The position numbers and the translations under genes are program-made. Below are positions 18,286 through 27,039 of a DNA stretch of 32,552 nt, piece after piece. Below the pieces are notes generated by a model that was not told the origin of the DNA, did not search any database, and saw only the letters and a list, made by a program, of their open reading frames with translations. Within the stretch, counting starts at the first letter, position 1; each line of letters starts with the position of its first letter. This DNA comes from Dehalococcoidia bacterium (GTDB lineage: Bacteria > Chloroflexota > Dehalococcoidia > GIF9 > AB-539-J10): the NCBI GenBank assembly GCA_030606165.1, contig JAUWGZ010000004.1:1-32552 (forward strand), read 5' to 3'.

Positions 18286-18915
18286 CTATTCAGGCAGTTC
18301 CTTGGAAGTAAGAGTGCTGAATTCGTGGAGCATTCCCTGCATGCTTCTTATCGCATACCGTGCTGCTGAAGCGTTGAAATCGGCTTTCTCAGGAGTGACA
18401 TGCCCCTGAACATCTGGCCATGGGGAAGGCATTGGGGTACTTGGCATTCCCTTATAATGTAGGATTTTATTGCGTAGCTCAACAAGTTTTTTGAACCCTG
18501 AGAAGGGTTCCTTCCCTTTATTGAACCGTTTGCCACTGATTTTCTCAGTGATCTCAGACCATTTGTCTTCTAGCTTCGGATAGCCTCGCTTCTTAGGAAG
18601 AGCGTTGCCATGCACGTCGATATAACCCTCGTCATATTTTTGGAATTCTTCGCGGAGTATCTGAATGCCTTGCTGATTAATAAATGCCTCCATAAAAGCG
18701 GCCGCCAGCATGATCGCTAGTATAGATTGTTCAAGTTCATCTTTATGGTTACCGCTCGTTCTACAAGTCTCAGCATTAGTTGCATGCTTCAGTGCGAGCT
18801 CATACAGGGGCTTCTCCAGAGGTGTTCGGACGCCGTACCATCCAGTAACTTTGAAGCCGATTCGAGCGGTTCCACTCCTTTTGTAGCAAGACCGAAGCCT
18901 ATCCCATAGTTTCAT
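18286..18915 (-). CDS. Hypothetical protein, possible HEPN-like domain
   Basis: 209 aa, alpha-helical looking; contains LRNKILHYK (R-N-x3-H, HEPN-type Rx4H motif). Confidence 0.6.
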   Translation of the reverse strand: MKLWDRLRSCYKRSGTARIGFKVTGWYGVRTPLEKPLYELALKHATNAETCRTSGNHKDELEQSILAIMLAAAFMEAFINQQGIQILREEFQKYDEGYIDVHGNALPKKRGYPKLEDKWSEITEKISGKRFNKGKEPFSGFKKLVELRNKILHYKGMPSTPMPSPWPDVQGHVTPEKADFNASAARYAIRSMQGMLHEFSTLTSKELPE

Positions 18916-18946
18916 AAGCTATTAGTAATTCCGGGGACACCATACC

Positions 18947-19795
18947 TTAATATTCCCGCCAATTCCAATCAAATCCACCTTTGAACACATTTGCGTTCAT
19001 TTCATTACTGATAAAGAGGTTGGCCTCAGGGAAGCGTTTAACCATAGCGTAATAAAAACCGGCAACATCGTTTGTTCTGGCCAGTTCCTCCTCAGTAGCC
19101 ACAAGATAATCCTTGGTGAAATCGCAGGAACTGGAGTCGAAGGGCATTCTAGGTTTCTGGTGGCCGGGAATAATCACCTCGGCGTTCATTTTTTCCAAGC
19201 GCTCGATATCCCGTATCCATTGCTGGCGTTCTTCCGTGGTAAGCTCGCAGGTAAAGGGATGTGCCTGGTTAAAAAGGACGTCGCTGCCGTATAGAGTCCG
19301 TATTGAGGGGATCCAGACCACCGTGTTGTATTTCATGTCCCCCATCACTTCCGGGATAATCTCGATACGCTGCCCTTCCAGTTCGAAGTAGTTCTCGGTA
19401 AGAGGTTCGATATCGGCTGTTTTTCCGGGTACGTTTATAGCTCCTATTACTTTTTCCCAATGCTCGATTTTGCCGAAAAACTGTTTATTGATGATACGGG
19501 CTTCCGAAGGGAGCGCTATAACTCGAACTTCAGGGAAAGCCTCTGCGATGGTGCCGAGTCCAAAGTAATGGTCGGGATGCGCATGAGTAATATAAATCGT
19601 TTTAAGATATTTGCCTGTTTCCAGTATTTCTGCGATTACCCGGTGGGCATTTGATAACGTCCACTGTGCATCAATGAGAACGGCGTCGGTCTTGCCTGTC
19701 ACGATTACAGAGGCAACTTCGAAACCACTTTCGTCGCTGAAAAAAACTTTCGTCGCCAGTGAGTTCCGCCCGTGTGCGTTTAATCTGATCTCCAT
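18947..19795 (-). CDS. MBL-fold metallo-hydrolase
   Basis: ITHAHPDHYFGLGTI (HxHxDH), VIIPGHQKPR, lactamase-like spacing. Confidence 0.88.
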   Translation of the reverse strand: MEIRLNAHGRNSLATKVFFSDESGFEVASVIVTGKTDAVLIDAQWTLSNAHRVIAEILETGKYLKTIYITHAHPDHYFGLGTIAEAFPEVRVIALPSEARIINKQFFGKIEHWEKVIGAINVPGKTADIEPLTENYFELEGQRIEIIPEVMGDMKYNTVVWIPSIRTLYGSDVLFNQAHPFTCELTTEERQQWIRDIERLEKMNAEVIIPGHQKPRMPFDSSSCDFTKDYLVATEEELARTNDVAGFYYAMVKRFPEANLFISNEMNANVFKGGFDWNWREY

Positions 19796-19870
19796 GAGCT
19801 ATCTCCCTCCCGACAAGATTTTATTTAATTTAACAGGCAGTGTTCTAGATTGCAATGAGACCTCAATATC

Positions 19871-19930
19871 TTAAGGCTGGCAAAGGTATTCCTCAAATCG
19901 AATAGGGTCGAGGAATTAACCTCGACCCTG
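19871..19930 (+). repeat. Interspersed hairpin repeat, copy 2 (terminator-like)
   Basis: TTAAGGCTGGCAAAGGTATTCCTCAAATCGAATAGGGTCGAGGAATTAACCTCGACCCTG followed by TTTTTTTTT. Confidence 0.85.
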
Positions 19931-19999
19931 TTTTTTTTTGCTTCTTAAGCAACATCCCATGTCAAATGTTCAGCATCGGCACCTTAGCTGTAGTGGCTA

Positions 20000-20029
20000 T
20001 TGACACCGTGGCAGTAAATATCCTACTAT
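20000..20029 (+). promoter_or_regulatory. Housekeeping-type promoter for the small ORF at 20054
   Basis: TTGACA (20000-20005)-N18-TACTAT (20024-20029), 24 nt upstream of the ATG. Confidence 0.55.
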
Positions 20030-20053
20030 CTATCCCAAAAAGAGGAGGGTCAA

Positions 20054-20188
20054 ATGCAAGCATACTGTATGAAGTGCCGTGCCAAAAGAGAAATGAAGGA
20101 CGCTAAGAAGATAATTATGAAGAATGGCAGGCCGGCAACTCAGGGCGTGTGCCCTGTGTGCGGAACCAAGATGTTTAAAATTGGCTAG
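20054..20188 (+). CDS. 44-aa zinc-ribbon protein (DUF5679-like); absent from the supplied ORF track
   Basis: MQAYCMKCRAKREMKDAKKIIMKNGRPATQGVCPVCGTKMFKIG; ribosome-binding site AGGAGGGT upstream; CXXC pairs. Confidence 0.8.
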   Translation: MQAYCMKCRAKREMKDAKKIIMKNGRPATQGVCPVCGTKMFKIG

Positions 20189-20227
20189 AGTTAGACTTGC
20201 TCCTTGCAGAGCCTAACGGAACGCAAG

Positions 20228-20269
20228 AGGGCTGGATTTTCCCGACGGAATCTCCAGCCCTTCTATTTT
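20228..20269 (+). terminator. Rho-independent-like terminator
   Basis: AGGGCTGGA...TCCAGCCCT inverted repeat followed by a T-rich tract (TCTATTTT). Confidence 0.65.
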
Positions 20270-20368
20270 ACGAATCACTACCGTCCTATCAATAATATTC
20301 CAATCATCATCCCATAAGTCTTCACCTTCTACCTTTTTAGAGAGCGGCAAGCATTACTCCCATTCTTA

Positions 20369-21625
20369 TTATAATCCCAGTTTTGGCTCTATGTCGCCCA
20401 ATTCTTCTAGCACTGCTTCAATAGGACTAAAGACACCGTAACCATTAGGGAGTCCACCCCAAAAAATTCCGCCCAGCGCTGCATACACAGACCCACCGTC
20501 GGCAATGGCTACATAAACAGGCCCTCCACTATCCCCTGTAGCCCACTCGAAGTCCGCGATAACTTGATCGTCCATCCAGCCATGTGCCGGATTGTGAACG
20601 TCCGAGATGTCCACCACATAGCCAAATGTCGTATCAGTCGTACTGCCCGTCTTCCAAACTGGATGACCTTCAGGTGGGAGACCAGTATACCAGGTCTCTA
20701 TGGGTATGCGGGTTCCATAATGTCTAACACCAGGTAAGATACTCCAACGCCATCCACTCTTTACCCGAGAGGCGTCAGCCTCATCGCCACCCACCAACTC
20801 TACGTATCCCAGGGAAGTATCATCATCATCATAGATCTTGGTTTTTATCGGCATAGGTATAGGTTCAGGGTCGCCTGAGCCTGTACAATCAAGGAAGTGT
20901 CCTGCTGTAACAAACCTCTCATCATAAAAAAAGCCAAGCCTCTTAGTACGGAAACAAGCTGACATCCGAAGATAACCACATTCAGTTTCTTGGTAATAAC
21001 CGTAGATGGCATCTCCCCCAGTAACGTCAGTACTTCCCCGAACCACCTCAGTCTCAACTTCCTCGGCATCAAGAGTCTCAACAGCACAGGAAACGGTTCC
21101 GACCCAGAAGGCGATCGGGAAATCTTCTCCTCCAAGCTCCTGCAGTTGTTCTACTGTTCTATCAATGACATCCCAATTACCATTCCACCTATCTCTATCT
21201 AATAAAACAGAATAATAACCATCTGCCCCGTAGCCAAGTGCAACAATAATAGGTCCTCCAGAAGGATCTGCATAGTCTAACAACTCCACAACACGCTGCC
21301 CAAGAACCTCCTCCTGACTCTCATAGAAGCTCTTCACACGATTGAGATCTGGTGTCCCTGTCTGGTAAATATACTCAGGCATTGGGCGCTCTGGAGCTTC
21401 CATTGGCGGGAGCTCAAGGTAAATAGACTGATGAGGCCTTTGGGGATCTGGAGCTATTGGCAGGTCTTCAAGGCAAATATACTCAGGCACTTGGGGATCT
21501 GGACCTTCCATATCTGGTTGTTCTGCCAACACCAAGAATGGAGTCAACACTAAGGCTAACCCTACTACTAACAGACATATAAGTTTCTTTGACATCGTAA
21601 TCCTCCTTTCTTTCATATTTAGCAA
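20369..21625 (-). CDS. Secreted trypsin-like (S1) serine protease with propeptide
   Basis: Signal peptide LICLLVVGLALVLTPFLVLA; RFVTAGHFLDC (His region); WATGDSGGPVYVA (catalytic Ser). Confidence 0.8.
   Translation of the reverse strand: MLNMKERRITMSKKLICLLVVGLALVLTPFLVLAEQPDMEGPDPQVPEYICLEDLPIAPDPQRPHQSIYLELPPMEAPERPMPEYIYQTGTPDLNRVKSFYESQEEVLGQRVVELLDYADPSGGPIIVALGYGADGYYSVLLDRDRWNGNWDVIDRTVEQLQELGGEDFPIAFWVGTVSCAVETLDAEEVETEVVRGSTDVTGGDAIYGYYQETECGYLRMSACFRTKRLGFFYDERFVTAGHFLDCTGSGDPEPIPMPIKTKIYDDDDTSLGYVELVGGDEADASRVKSGWRWSILPGVRHYGTRIPIETWYTGLPPEGHPVWKTGSTTDTTFGYVVDISDVHNPAHGWMDDQVIADFEWATGDSGGPVYVAIADGGSVYAALGGIFWGGLPNGYGVFSPIEAVLEELGDIEPKLGL
21365..21526 (-). repeat. Three imperfect 54-nt tandem repeats encoding an 18-aa Pro-rich repeat
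   Basis: Repeat starts at 21365, 21419 and 21473 (54-nt period); protein ...PDPQVPEYICLEDLPIAPDPQRPHQSIYLELPPMEAPERPMPEYIYQ. Confidence 0.7.
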
Positions 21626-21744
21626 CCTATCACCTACATTTCCATCTTTATATGATTTTCACCTCCTTGTTTTTTCTTTAAGACTTCTTGCGTCCAGTTC
21701 ATTCTTAATATTACCAACTCACCTCCTTTGTCTATATAGTAGAC

Positions 21745-22632
21745 TCAGTTCAGAAGGATTTCGGCTTCCATTCCCTTCAGTCCCGTCTCTATGGATGCAA
21801 CAACTCCTGCCGCCAATTCGGGATCCAATATCCTAACAACCTCGCCTTCATCAATGTCAACCAGCCACGTTTGATTATCCACCACTATCACTACCACGGG
21901 CAATATTCTGCCATTCTCTACCGCTATTTCTCCCTCTTCGTCGTCTAGCTTGAAACTTATCGCACCGTCGGCATCACCTATAGCGAGTGGAATTACCTTA
22001 TAAATCGTGCCTCCTTTATCAAGAAGCTCTTGAACCTTGGGGTCTACCTCGGCTATTTCTATGGCTCTAGCCTTCTCCTCATCGCTAAATTCGGGGAATT
22101 TATAAACACGGGTCACTTCCTTGGCTCCCAAGTTCACATCAGCTACGGCATACCTTCCCCATTCTCCCCTAACTAGAACCCTTGCATTGTCCCCGTCTTC
22201 CTCTATTAATTCCACCCTTACTAGCGCCACCGCTACTGAGTGCACATCTACTTGCCCCGCCTCTATGGGCTTCACCACAAGAGCAGCCCAAACCTCAGGG
22301 CTATTACGGACAATGGATGCAGCTAATGCTTCAGGCGATTGCCCGATAAGTAATGGTAATGCTATTGCTAGCCCAGTAATTAGCGCTACCGTTAATACAC
22401 AGACCAGGGAAGTCTTCCACACCGGCTGTTGCGAAACCAAACCTCTCCTTATCGTGTCCATGCCTCTGCTTACCTTGGATTTAGCCAGAGCCAAAGTAGT
22501 AACCCTTGGTTGCTCGTTAAGAAGCTGGTCAGCATTTAGCACCGCTACCCTCAGCCGCCGTCGATGGCTTTCAAGCTCAATCAGGGGAAGCTCGACCTTT
22601 TCTAGCTTTTTGATTAACTCTTCTTCCTTCAT
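21745..22632 (-). CDS. Membrane-anchored protein, probable anti-sigma-like partner of the adjacent ECF sigma factor
   Basis: N-terminus MKEEELIKKLEKVELPLIELESHRRRLRVAVLN, a single TM segment near residue 75-95, encoded directly downstream of the ECF sigma gene. Confidence 0.65.
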   Translation of the reverse strand: MKEEELIKKLEKVELPLIELESHRRRLRVAVLNADQLLNEQPRVTTLALAKSKVSRGMDTIRRGLVSQQPVWKTSLVCVLTVALITGLAIALPLLIGQSPEALAASIVRNSPEVWAALVVKPIEAGQVDVHSVAVALVRVELIEEDGDNARVLVRGEWGRYAVADVNLGAKEVTRVYKFPEFSDEEKARAIEIAEVDPKVQELLDKGGTIYKVIPLAIGDADGAISFKLDDEEGEIAVENGRILPVVVIVVDNQTWLVDIDEGEVVRILDPELAAGVVASIETGLKGMEAEILLN

Positions 22633-22646
22633 AACTCCCCTCTAAT

Positions 22647-22679
22647 TACTATAACCCCGCTTTCGCCAAAAAGGTTGCA
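22647..22679 (-). promoter_or_regulatory. Putative ECF-type promoter, site B
   Basis: Minus strand TGCAACCTTTTT...; TGCAAC-N19-TTATAGTA, upstream of the 22632 start. Confidence 0.6.
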
Positions 22680-22681
22680 CT

Positions 22682-23239
22682 TTATTCCATCAAATTTCCT
22701 AGTTTTTTTAAGGCCCGGTGCAGTAAAGATTTCACCGTCCCCTCTCGCTTTCCTAGGATTTCTGCAATTTCTTTGACTTGTTTATTTTCAAAGAACCTAA
22801 GCGTAATAACTTCCTGGTATTTAATCGGGAGCTTAGATATGTTTGCGTGTAAAGCAAGGTATTCCTCATGCCTTCTCAAATCCGCCTCAGCCTCAAGGAG
22901 CTCGGACTCAGCCGATGAATCGCCGATGCTGATCGAGTCGGAGACTTCTTCCAAAGAAAATTGCCCCGGTTTATTTTTGCTGAAGTAGTTGGCAATCTCA
23001 TGGGTAGCGATGCGGTAAAGCCACGAGGAGAAAGGAACACCCCGCCAGTGGAATTGTCGCAGGTTCTTTAGAGCCTTGAAAACTACTTCTGCAGTTACAT
23101 CCTGGGCGATTTCAATGCTGGCTGTCCTTCTTAGAACATAGCCAAAAAGCTGGGGGTAATAATGGTCATAGAGCTCAGCGAAAGCCTCGGTATTGCTCTT
23201 AGCTCTTTCGACTAATTCTTTTTCCCGCTCTAAATCCAT
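22682..23239 (-). CDS. ECF RNA polymerase sigma factor 1
   Basis: LYDHYYPQLFGYVLRRTASIEIAQDVTAEVVFKAL and C-terminal sigma4 ITLRFFENKQVKEIAEILGKREGTVKSLLHRAL. Start moved from 23407 to 23239 (MDLEREKELVERA) by alignment with the second sigma factor. Confidence 0.88.
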   Translation of the reverse strand: MDLEREKELVERAKSNTEAFAELYDHYYPQLFGYVLRRTASIEIAQDVTAEVVFKALKNLRQFHWRGVPFSSWLYRIATHEIANYFSKNKPGQFSLEEVSDSISIGDSSAESELLEAEADLRRHEEYLALHANISKLPIKYQEVITLRFFENKQVKEIAEILGKREGTVKSLLHRALKKLGNLME

Positions 23240-23273
23240 TTCTTGCTGCCTAATTAATGACGCAATACCCCTA

Positions 23274-23305
23274 TAGTATAACCCGCGATTTCTAAAAAGG
23301 TTGCA
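23274..23305 (-). promoter_or_regulatory. Putative ECF-type promoter, site A
   Basis: Minus strand TGCAAC-N18-TTATACTA with CTTTTT after TGCAAC, 34 nt upstream of the revised sigma start. Confidence 0.65.
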
Positions 23306-23483
23306 CTTATTGCTTTGAGAAACAGACAAGGGTCTGTCGGGAGCCGCCAGAGAAAAGGGCGGGTCAAACAGTACTACTTGAGTTTCATGATTGCGGAGGG
23401 ATTGCACAAAAGTCAGAGAAATGCAATCCCCTTTTGGGGATTAGGGCTTCGGAGACAACATTTGGCTTGGCACCAAGCGGTAA

Positions 23484-23540
23484 TTAAGGCTGGTCAAGGT
23501 ATTCCTCAAATCGAACAGGGTCGAGGTTAACCTCGACCCT
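23484..23540 (+). repeat. Interspersed hairpin repeat, copy 3
   Basis: TTAAGGCTGGTCAAGGTATTCCTCAAATCGAACAGGGTCGAGGTTAACCTCGACCCT; perfect palindrome AGGGTCGAGGTTAACCTCGACCCT. Confidence 0.85.
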
Positions 23541-23575
23541 ATTCAATGCCTCTGTGCAGTAAAGGAGGCGTTTGC

Positions 23576-24871
23576 TCAGGCACCGGGATTCATGACGCGC
23601 CCGACAAAGAGAATGGCACCCGTCTCAATGTCGCGAATCAGGAAGATGAAGGGGCGGTCTAGGGTGACTTTCACAGGAGGTTCAGGTACTGCCGTTGTTC
23701 CGACAATCACTGCGGTGGCAGCCGCAGCTTCGGTGCCTGCTTCATCCACGGCAACGAATGCCTTGTGCACAACGTCTGATATGAACAGCTCGGGTTTACC
23801 AGTCATTCCGGAAAAATCCGCGTCATGAGGAGAAAAGGCAATCGGCATGCCCATCCCGGCGAGGGTATCCTTCAGGCTGAATTCTGAGTCAAATTCAAAC
23901 TGGGGCATCGTCAGGGCGACCTCAGTAGGTTGCAGACCGCTTATAATGTCACAGACCTGCTGAGCCTGAAGTCCTTCTTCAAAAGCCTCGAACTCGCCAG
24001 CTTCGGGCAGGAAAATAACCATGGAGAGTTCATCGCCGTCATAGAGCAGCTCGACTGCCTGGTATCCTTCCCCCTCGGTGTAGCCGAATGACTCCGTCTG
24101 CTTCATCATCGGCACAGTTACCTGCCCGCCGTCAAGCAGGTAGAACGGGCCGTCTGCTGTCATGTCCTCATCGAAAGGGTACTCCCAGGCAGCATTGAAG
24201 TAGATAGCATTAGTTAGCACAAGTCGGGTCAGTTCATCAATCGCGCCTTGCGGGATAAGGTCTTCGATGCGGCCTTCTGTCTGGTCACTGACCCAATCAT
24301 TGATGGTGAGGCGGGACTTTTCCGTCTCCGTCATGAAATCAAGTATTCTCAGCCCGGCACCGTAGTTCTCGGCCAGGACATCCAGGAAGTCGGACAGGAA
24401 CTCATAATCCTTTTGCCCCCAGATGGCATTAACAATGTTCAGCCTGAATCCTTCCCCGTCCTTGCCTTCAGCACCTTCACCCCTTTTAGCAAGTTCTGCA
24501 TCGAGCCAGTTAAACGCCGGGTGCAGCTTATCCTGGTCAAGAAGGAGTTGAAGAGTATCGGCCATCTGTTGGGCGGTTTCGCCACTCGCTCCGGCATATG
24601 TCATCGCCAGCGCCAGTGAGATGCTATAAGGAGAGTAGAAAAGATTACCCTCCTCCCCTTTAAGCGCCTGATAAAGCTCGAAGGCGAAGGCGCTGTTTCC
24701 TTCAACCAGCAATGCCTGCTCACTCGTGCTGACATCCGGTGAGGTTATCCGCTCTTTATCTGATTTGAGCACCTCGCCTGCTGCCGGCTGAGCCATCTGA
24801 ATAGAGGCTATCACCGGCAGCAGCAACACTATGACTAATACGGCTATCAATCTCCTATTCATTTTGTTCAC
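23576..24871 (-). CDS. Secreted serpin (serine protease inhibitor)
   Basis: NLFYSPYSISLALAMTYAGASGETAQQM, LVLTNAIYFNAAWEYPF, hinge DEAGTEAAAATA, C-terminal DRPFIFLIRDIETGAILFVGRVMNP. Confidence 0.95.
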   Translation of the reverse strand: MNKMNRRLIAVLVIVLLLPVIASIQMAQPAAGEVLKSDKERITSPDVSTSEQALLVEGNSAFAFELYQALKGEEGNLFYSPYSISLALAMTYAGASGETAQQMADTLQLLLDQDKLHPAFNWLDAELAKRGEGAEGKDGEGFRLNIVNAIWGQKDYEFLSDFLDVLAENYGAGLRILDFMTETEKSRLTINDWVSDQTEGRIEDLIPQGAIDELTRLVLTNAIYFNAAWEYPFDEDMTADGPFYLLDGGQVTVPMMKQTESFGYTEGEGYQAVELLYDGDELSMVIFLPEAGEFEAFEEGLQAQQVCDIISGLQPTEVALTMPQFEFDSEFSLKDTLAGMGMPIAFSPHDADFSGMTGKPELFISDVVHKAFVAVDEAGTEAAAATAVIVGTTAVPEPPVKVTLDRPFIFLIRDIETGAILFVGRVMNPGA

Positions 24872-24949
24872 CTCCTACAAGTATTTAAACTGTTTAATTT
24901 TGCCCTTCCGTTCAAATTTGGCCATTTCGAAAACTTTTTACCTCCAGAT

Positions 24950-26947
24950 TTAGTATAAGAGTTGCACCTCATTGATGTAATCCAGATTTTCCAGGTTGTT
25001 CATCTTTATCTTAGCGTCCGAGATAGTGTAGAGAACATCGTCTATGTAAAGAGACCTCGTCACCGAGAAGGGATAGTAAAAATAGTAATAATCTTGCTCC
25101 AGTTCAGCGAGATTCTCAATATGGGTGATTCTGCCTTCCAGCCTGAGGCCTGCATCCGGGGATATATGGAATACATACGCGCCTTGCCAGACAGGCTCGC
25201 CGTAAGCCCACGAGGGAACTCCTCCAGGATGCTTTGACTGATCTACTTCTGCGACCAAAACAGGTATCACCAGCAGGTTCCTGGACTTATCAAATAGAAA
25301 TGCTTTGTGGTTCCGCAAAACCGGCGAATCGGTGCCCCTGTGACCTATTATTTCCTTGTCTATCTCCCTCGGGTTGTTGACATCGCTGACATCAAAGAGT
25401 GATATCTTGACTCCTTGATACCAGGCAAATTCCCCCTCGTCTGTTGTTTCCTTACCTATCCCTATGAGGTGGTTTTCGTCATAGGGGTGGAGATAGTCTG
25501 AGTAGCCAGTTACCTTTAAGTAGCCGAGCTCTTTAGGGTCACGGGGGTTACTGAGGTCTATCACGAATAGCGGGTCAACCTGCTTGAAGGTTACCAGATA
25601 GCCTCTCTCACCCATAAACCTGGCGGAATAGATGGTTTCCCCGGGAGCGAGGTTTTCCAGTGAGCCGGTAATGTTGAGGGCCATATCCAGGATGTATATG
25701 TGATTCCGGGATGTTCCTTCGCGGGTTGTGGTTGCCACCCTGAAGTAGCCATCATACTCATCCATGGAGAACTGATTCAGCACCATGCCGGGGACCTCGC
25801 CGCTGGCAACAGGCTCTATTTCGGCACCTTCTATATGAATCCGGTGGATAGAGGTTTTTCCAAAATCTCCTACATCCCTCCCCCACACCGGGAAGGTCAG
25901 ATAAATGTTATTCAAAGAGACATACAGGTTGCTACTGGCTCCCAGCAGGATTGTTTCATATGTCGGCTCCTGGTTATCGACCTGTGTGTTTATGGCTATA
26001 ATAGTCGTGTACATATAATAGTAGTCAGAAACATCGAAATAGTAGATATCTGTGGCAGGTATTTCCGTCTCGTTGCCGCCAGAATAAATCCTGGGAAGGT
26101 TCAGTTCATCGTCTTGTTCATACACAGGCTCGTTTATCACAACGTAAGTGTAATTGCCTATCATCCGTGAACTGACGTATTGACCATCGGCGGAAATTTC
26201 CCTTTGCAACCGGGGGTTTTCCCTGTTTGAGACATCATATACTTTGATATTGATAGATGTCTCGGGTAATATGTAACCGATGTAAGATTCCCTTACAAAG
26301 GGGGGCGGGGACATGTCATCATAATAAGGATAATAAGGTGGTCCCTCCTCAAACACGACCAGCCTATCTCCGTTGATGAATATTCCTATCGCTGTTCCCT
26401 CTAGCTCTATTTCAGACAAGACTTGAGCCTGTGCAGGAGGATACGCCTTCACGATGATAGTCCTGTTCCCCGAAACGAGATAGATATACTTTCCGTCGGT
26501 CTTAACGATATCTGCCTCGTCCACCCCGGCAACCTGTATATTGGTTGTAGCGTAGTCTGGGGCGGCGGGGGCATATACGAAGCCTTCTCCCTTTACTGCT
26601 CCACTTACGTCCAAAAGGACGACGTCCCTCCAAGGGAATGCTGTATATTGTGCGTTTGCCTTTATGAAATCTTGCAATTCCTCATAAGAAGCGAACCTGC
26701 TGATTTGATTCTCTCCCAGAAGCGCGGGCTGAGGCTCGGGCTCAATCACCGCCGAAAGTCCCAAAACCGCTATTAAAAGCAGAGCAGTAGCGACGGGGGC
26801 TAATATTTTTGCCCAATACATAATAGTCCTTTTCTTAAAATGCCCGGAGTTCAGCAAAGCCATTTTTAGTGCCTGTTTATGGCCAGTAAGTTCGATTTCC
26901 GGAGTTTCAAGGTTTTCCAGTTTCTGGATTAGGTCCTCGTGTTTCAT
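24950..26947 (-). CDS. Membrane-anchored beta-propeller domain protein (PF09826-type) with anti-sigma-like N-terminus
   Basis: QVAGVDEADIVKTDGKYIYLVSGNRTIIVKAYPP signature; N-terminal MKHEDLIQKLENLETPEIELTGHKQALKMALLNSG then a TM segment. Confidence 0.82.
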   Translation of the reverse strand: MKHEDLIQKLENLETPEIELTGHKQALKMALLNSGHFKKRTIMYWAKILAPVATALLLIAVLGLSAVIEPEPQPALLGENQISRFASYEELQDFIKANAQYTAFPWRDVVLLDVSGAVKGEGFVYAPAAPDYATTNIQVAGVDEADIVKTDGKYIYLVSGNRTIIVKAYPPAQAQVLSEIELEGTAIGIFINGDRLVVFEEGPPYYPYYDDMSPPPFVRESYIGYILPETSINIKVYDVSNRENPRLQREISADGQYVSSRMIGNYTYVVINEPVYEQDDELNLPRIYSGGNETEIPATDIYYFDVSDYYYMYTTIIAINTQVDNQEPTYETILLGASSNLYVSLNNIYLTFPVWGRDVGDFGKTSIHRIHIEGAEIEPVASGEVPGMVLNQFSMDEYDGYFRVATTTREGTSRNHIYILDMALNITGSLENLAPGETIYSARFMGERGYLVTFKQVDPLFVIDLSNPRDPKELGYLKVTGYSDYLHPYDENHLIGIGKETTDEGEFAWYQGVKISLFDVSDVNNPREIDKEIIGHRGTDSPVLRNHKAFLFDKSRNLLVIPVLVAEVDQSKHPGGVPSWAYGEPVWQGAYVFHISPDAGLRLEGRITHIENLAELEQDYYYFYYPFSVTRSLYIDDVLYTISDAKIKMNNLENLDYINEVQLLY

Positions 26948-26966
26948 AAACTTTGTCTCCTTCTAT

Positions 26967-26999
26967 TACTGTAAATGCAGGAGGCCGAAAAAGGTTGCA
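26967..26999 (-). promoter_or_regulatory. Putative ECF-type promoter, site C
   Basis: Minus strand TGCAACCTTTTT; TGCAAC-N19-TTACAGTA, upstream of the beta-propeller gene. Confidence 0.6.
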
Positions 27000-27039
27000 T
27001 TGTTTAGCCCAAAAATTCGCAAGATTTTCGTGGGGTGGT

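Noticed and set aside
23240-23407. N-terminal extension of ECF sigma 1 in the supplied ORF
   Set aside because: Does not match sigma 2, and contains the putative promoter at 23274-23305; start revised to 23239.
24950-24980. TGCAACTCTTATACTAA near the end of the beta-propeller gene, resembling the ECF motif
   Set aside because: Inside the coding sequence, with the wrong spacing between TGCAAC and TTATA.
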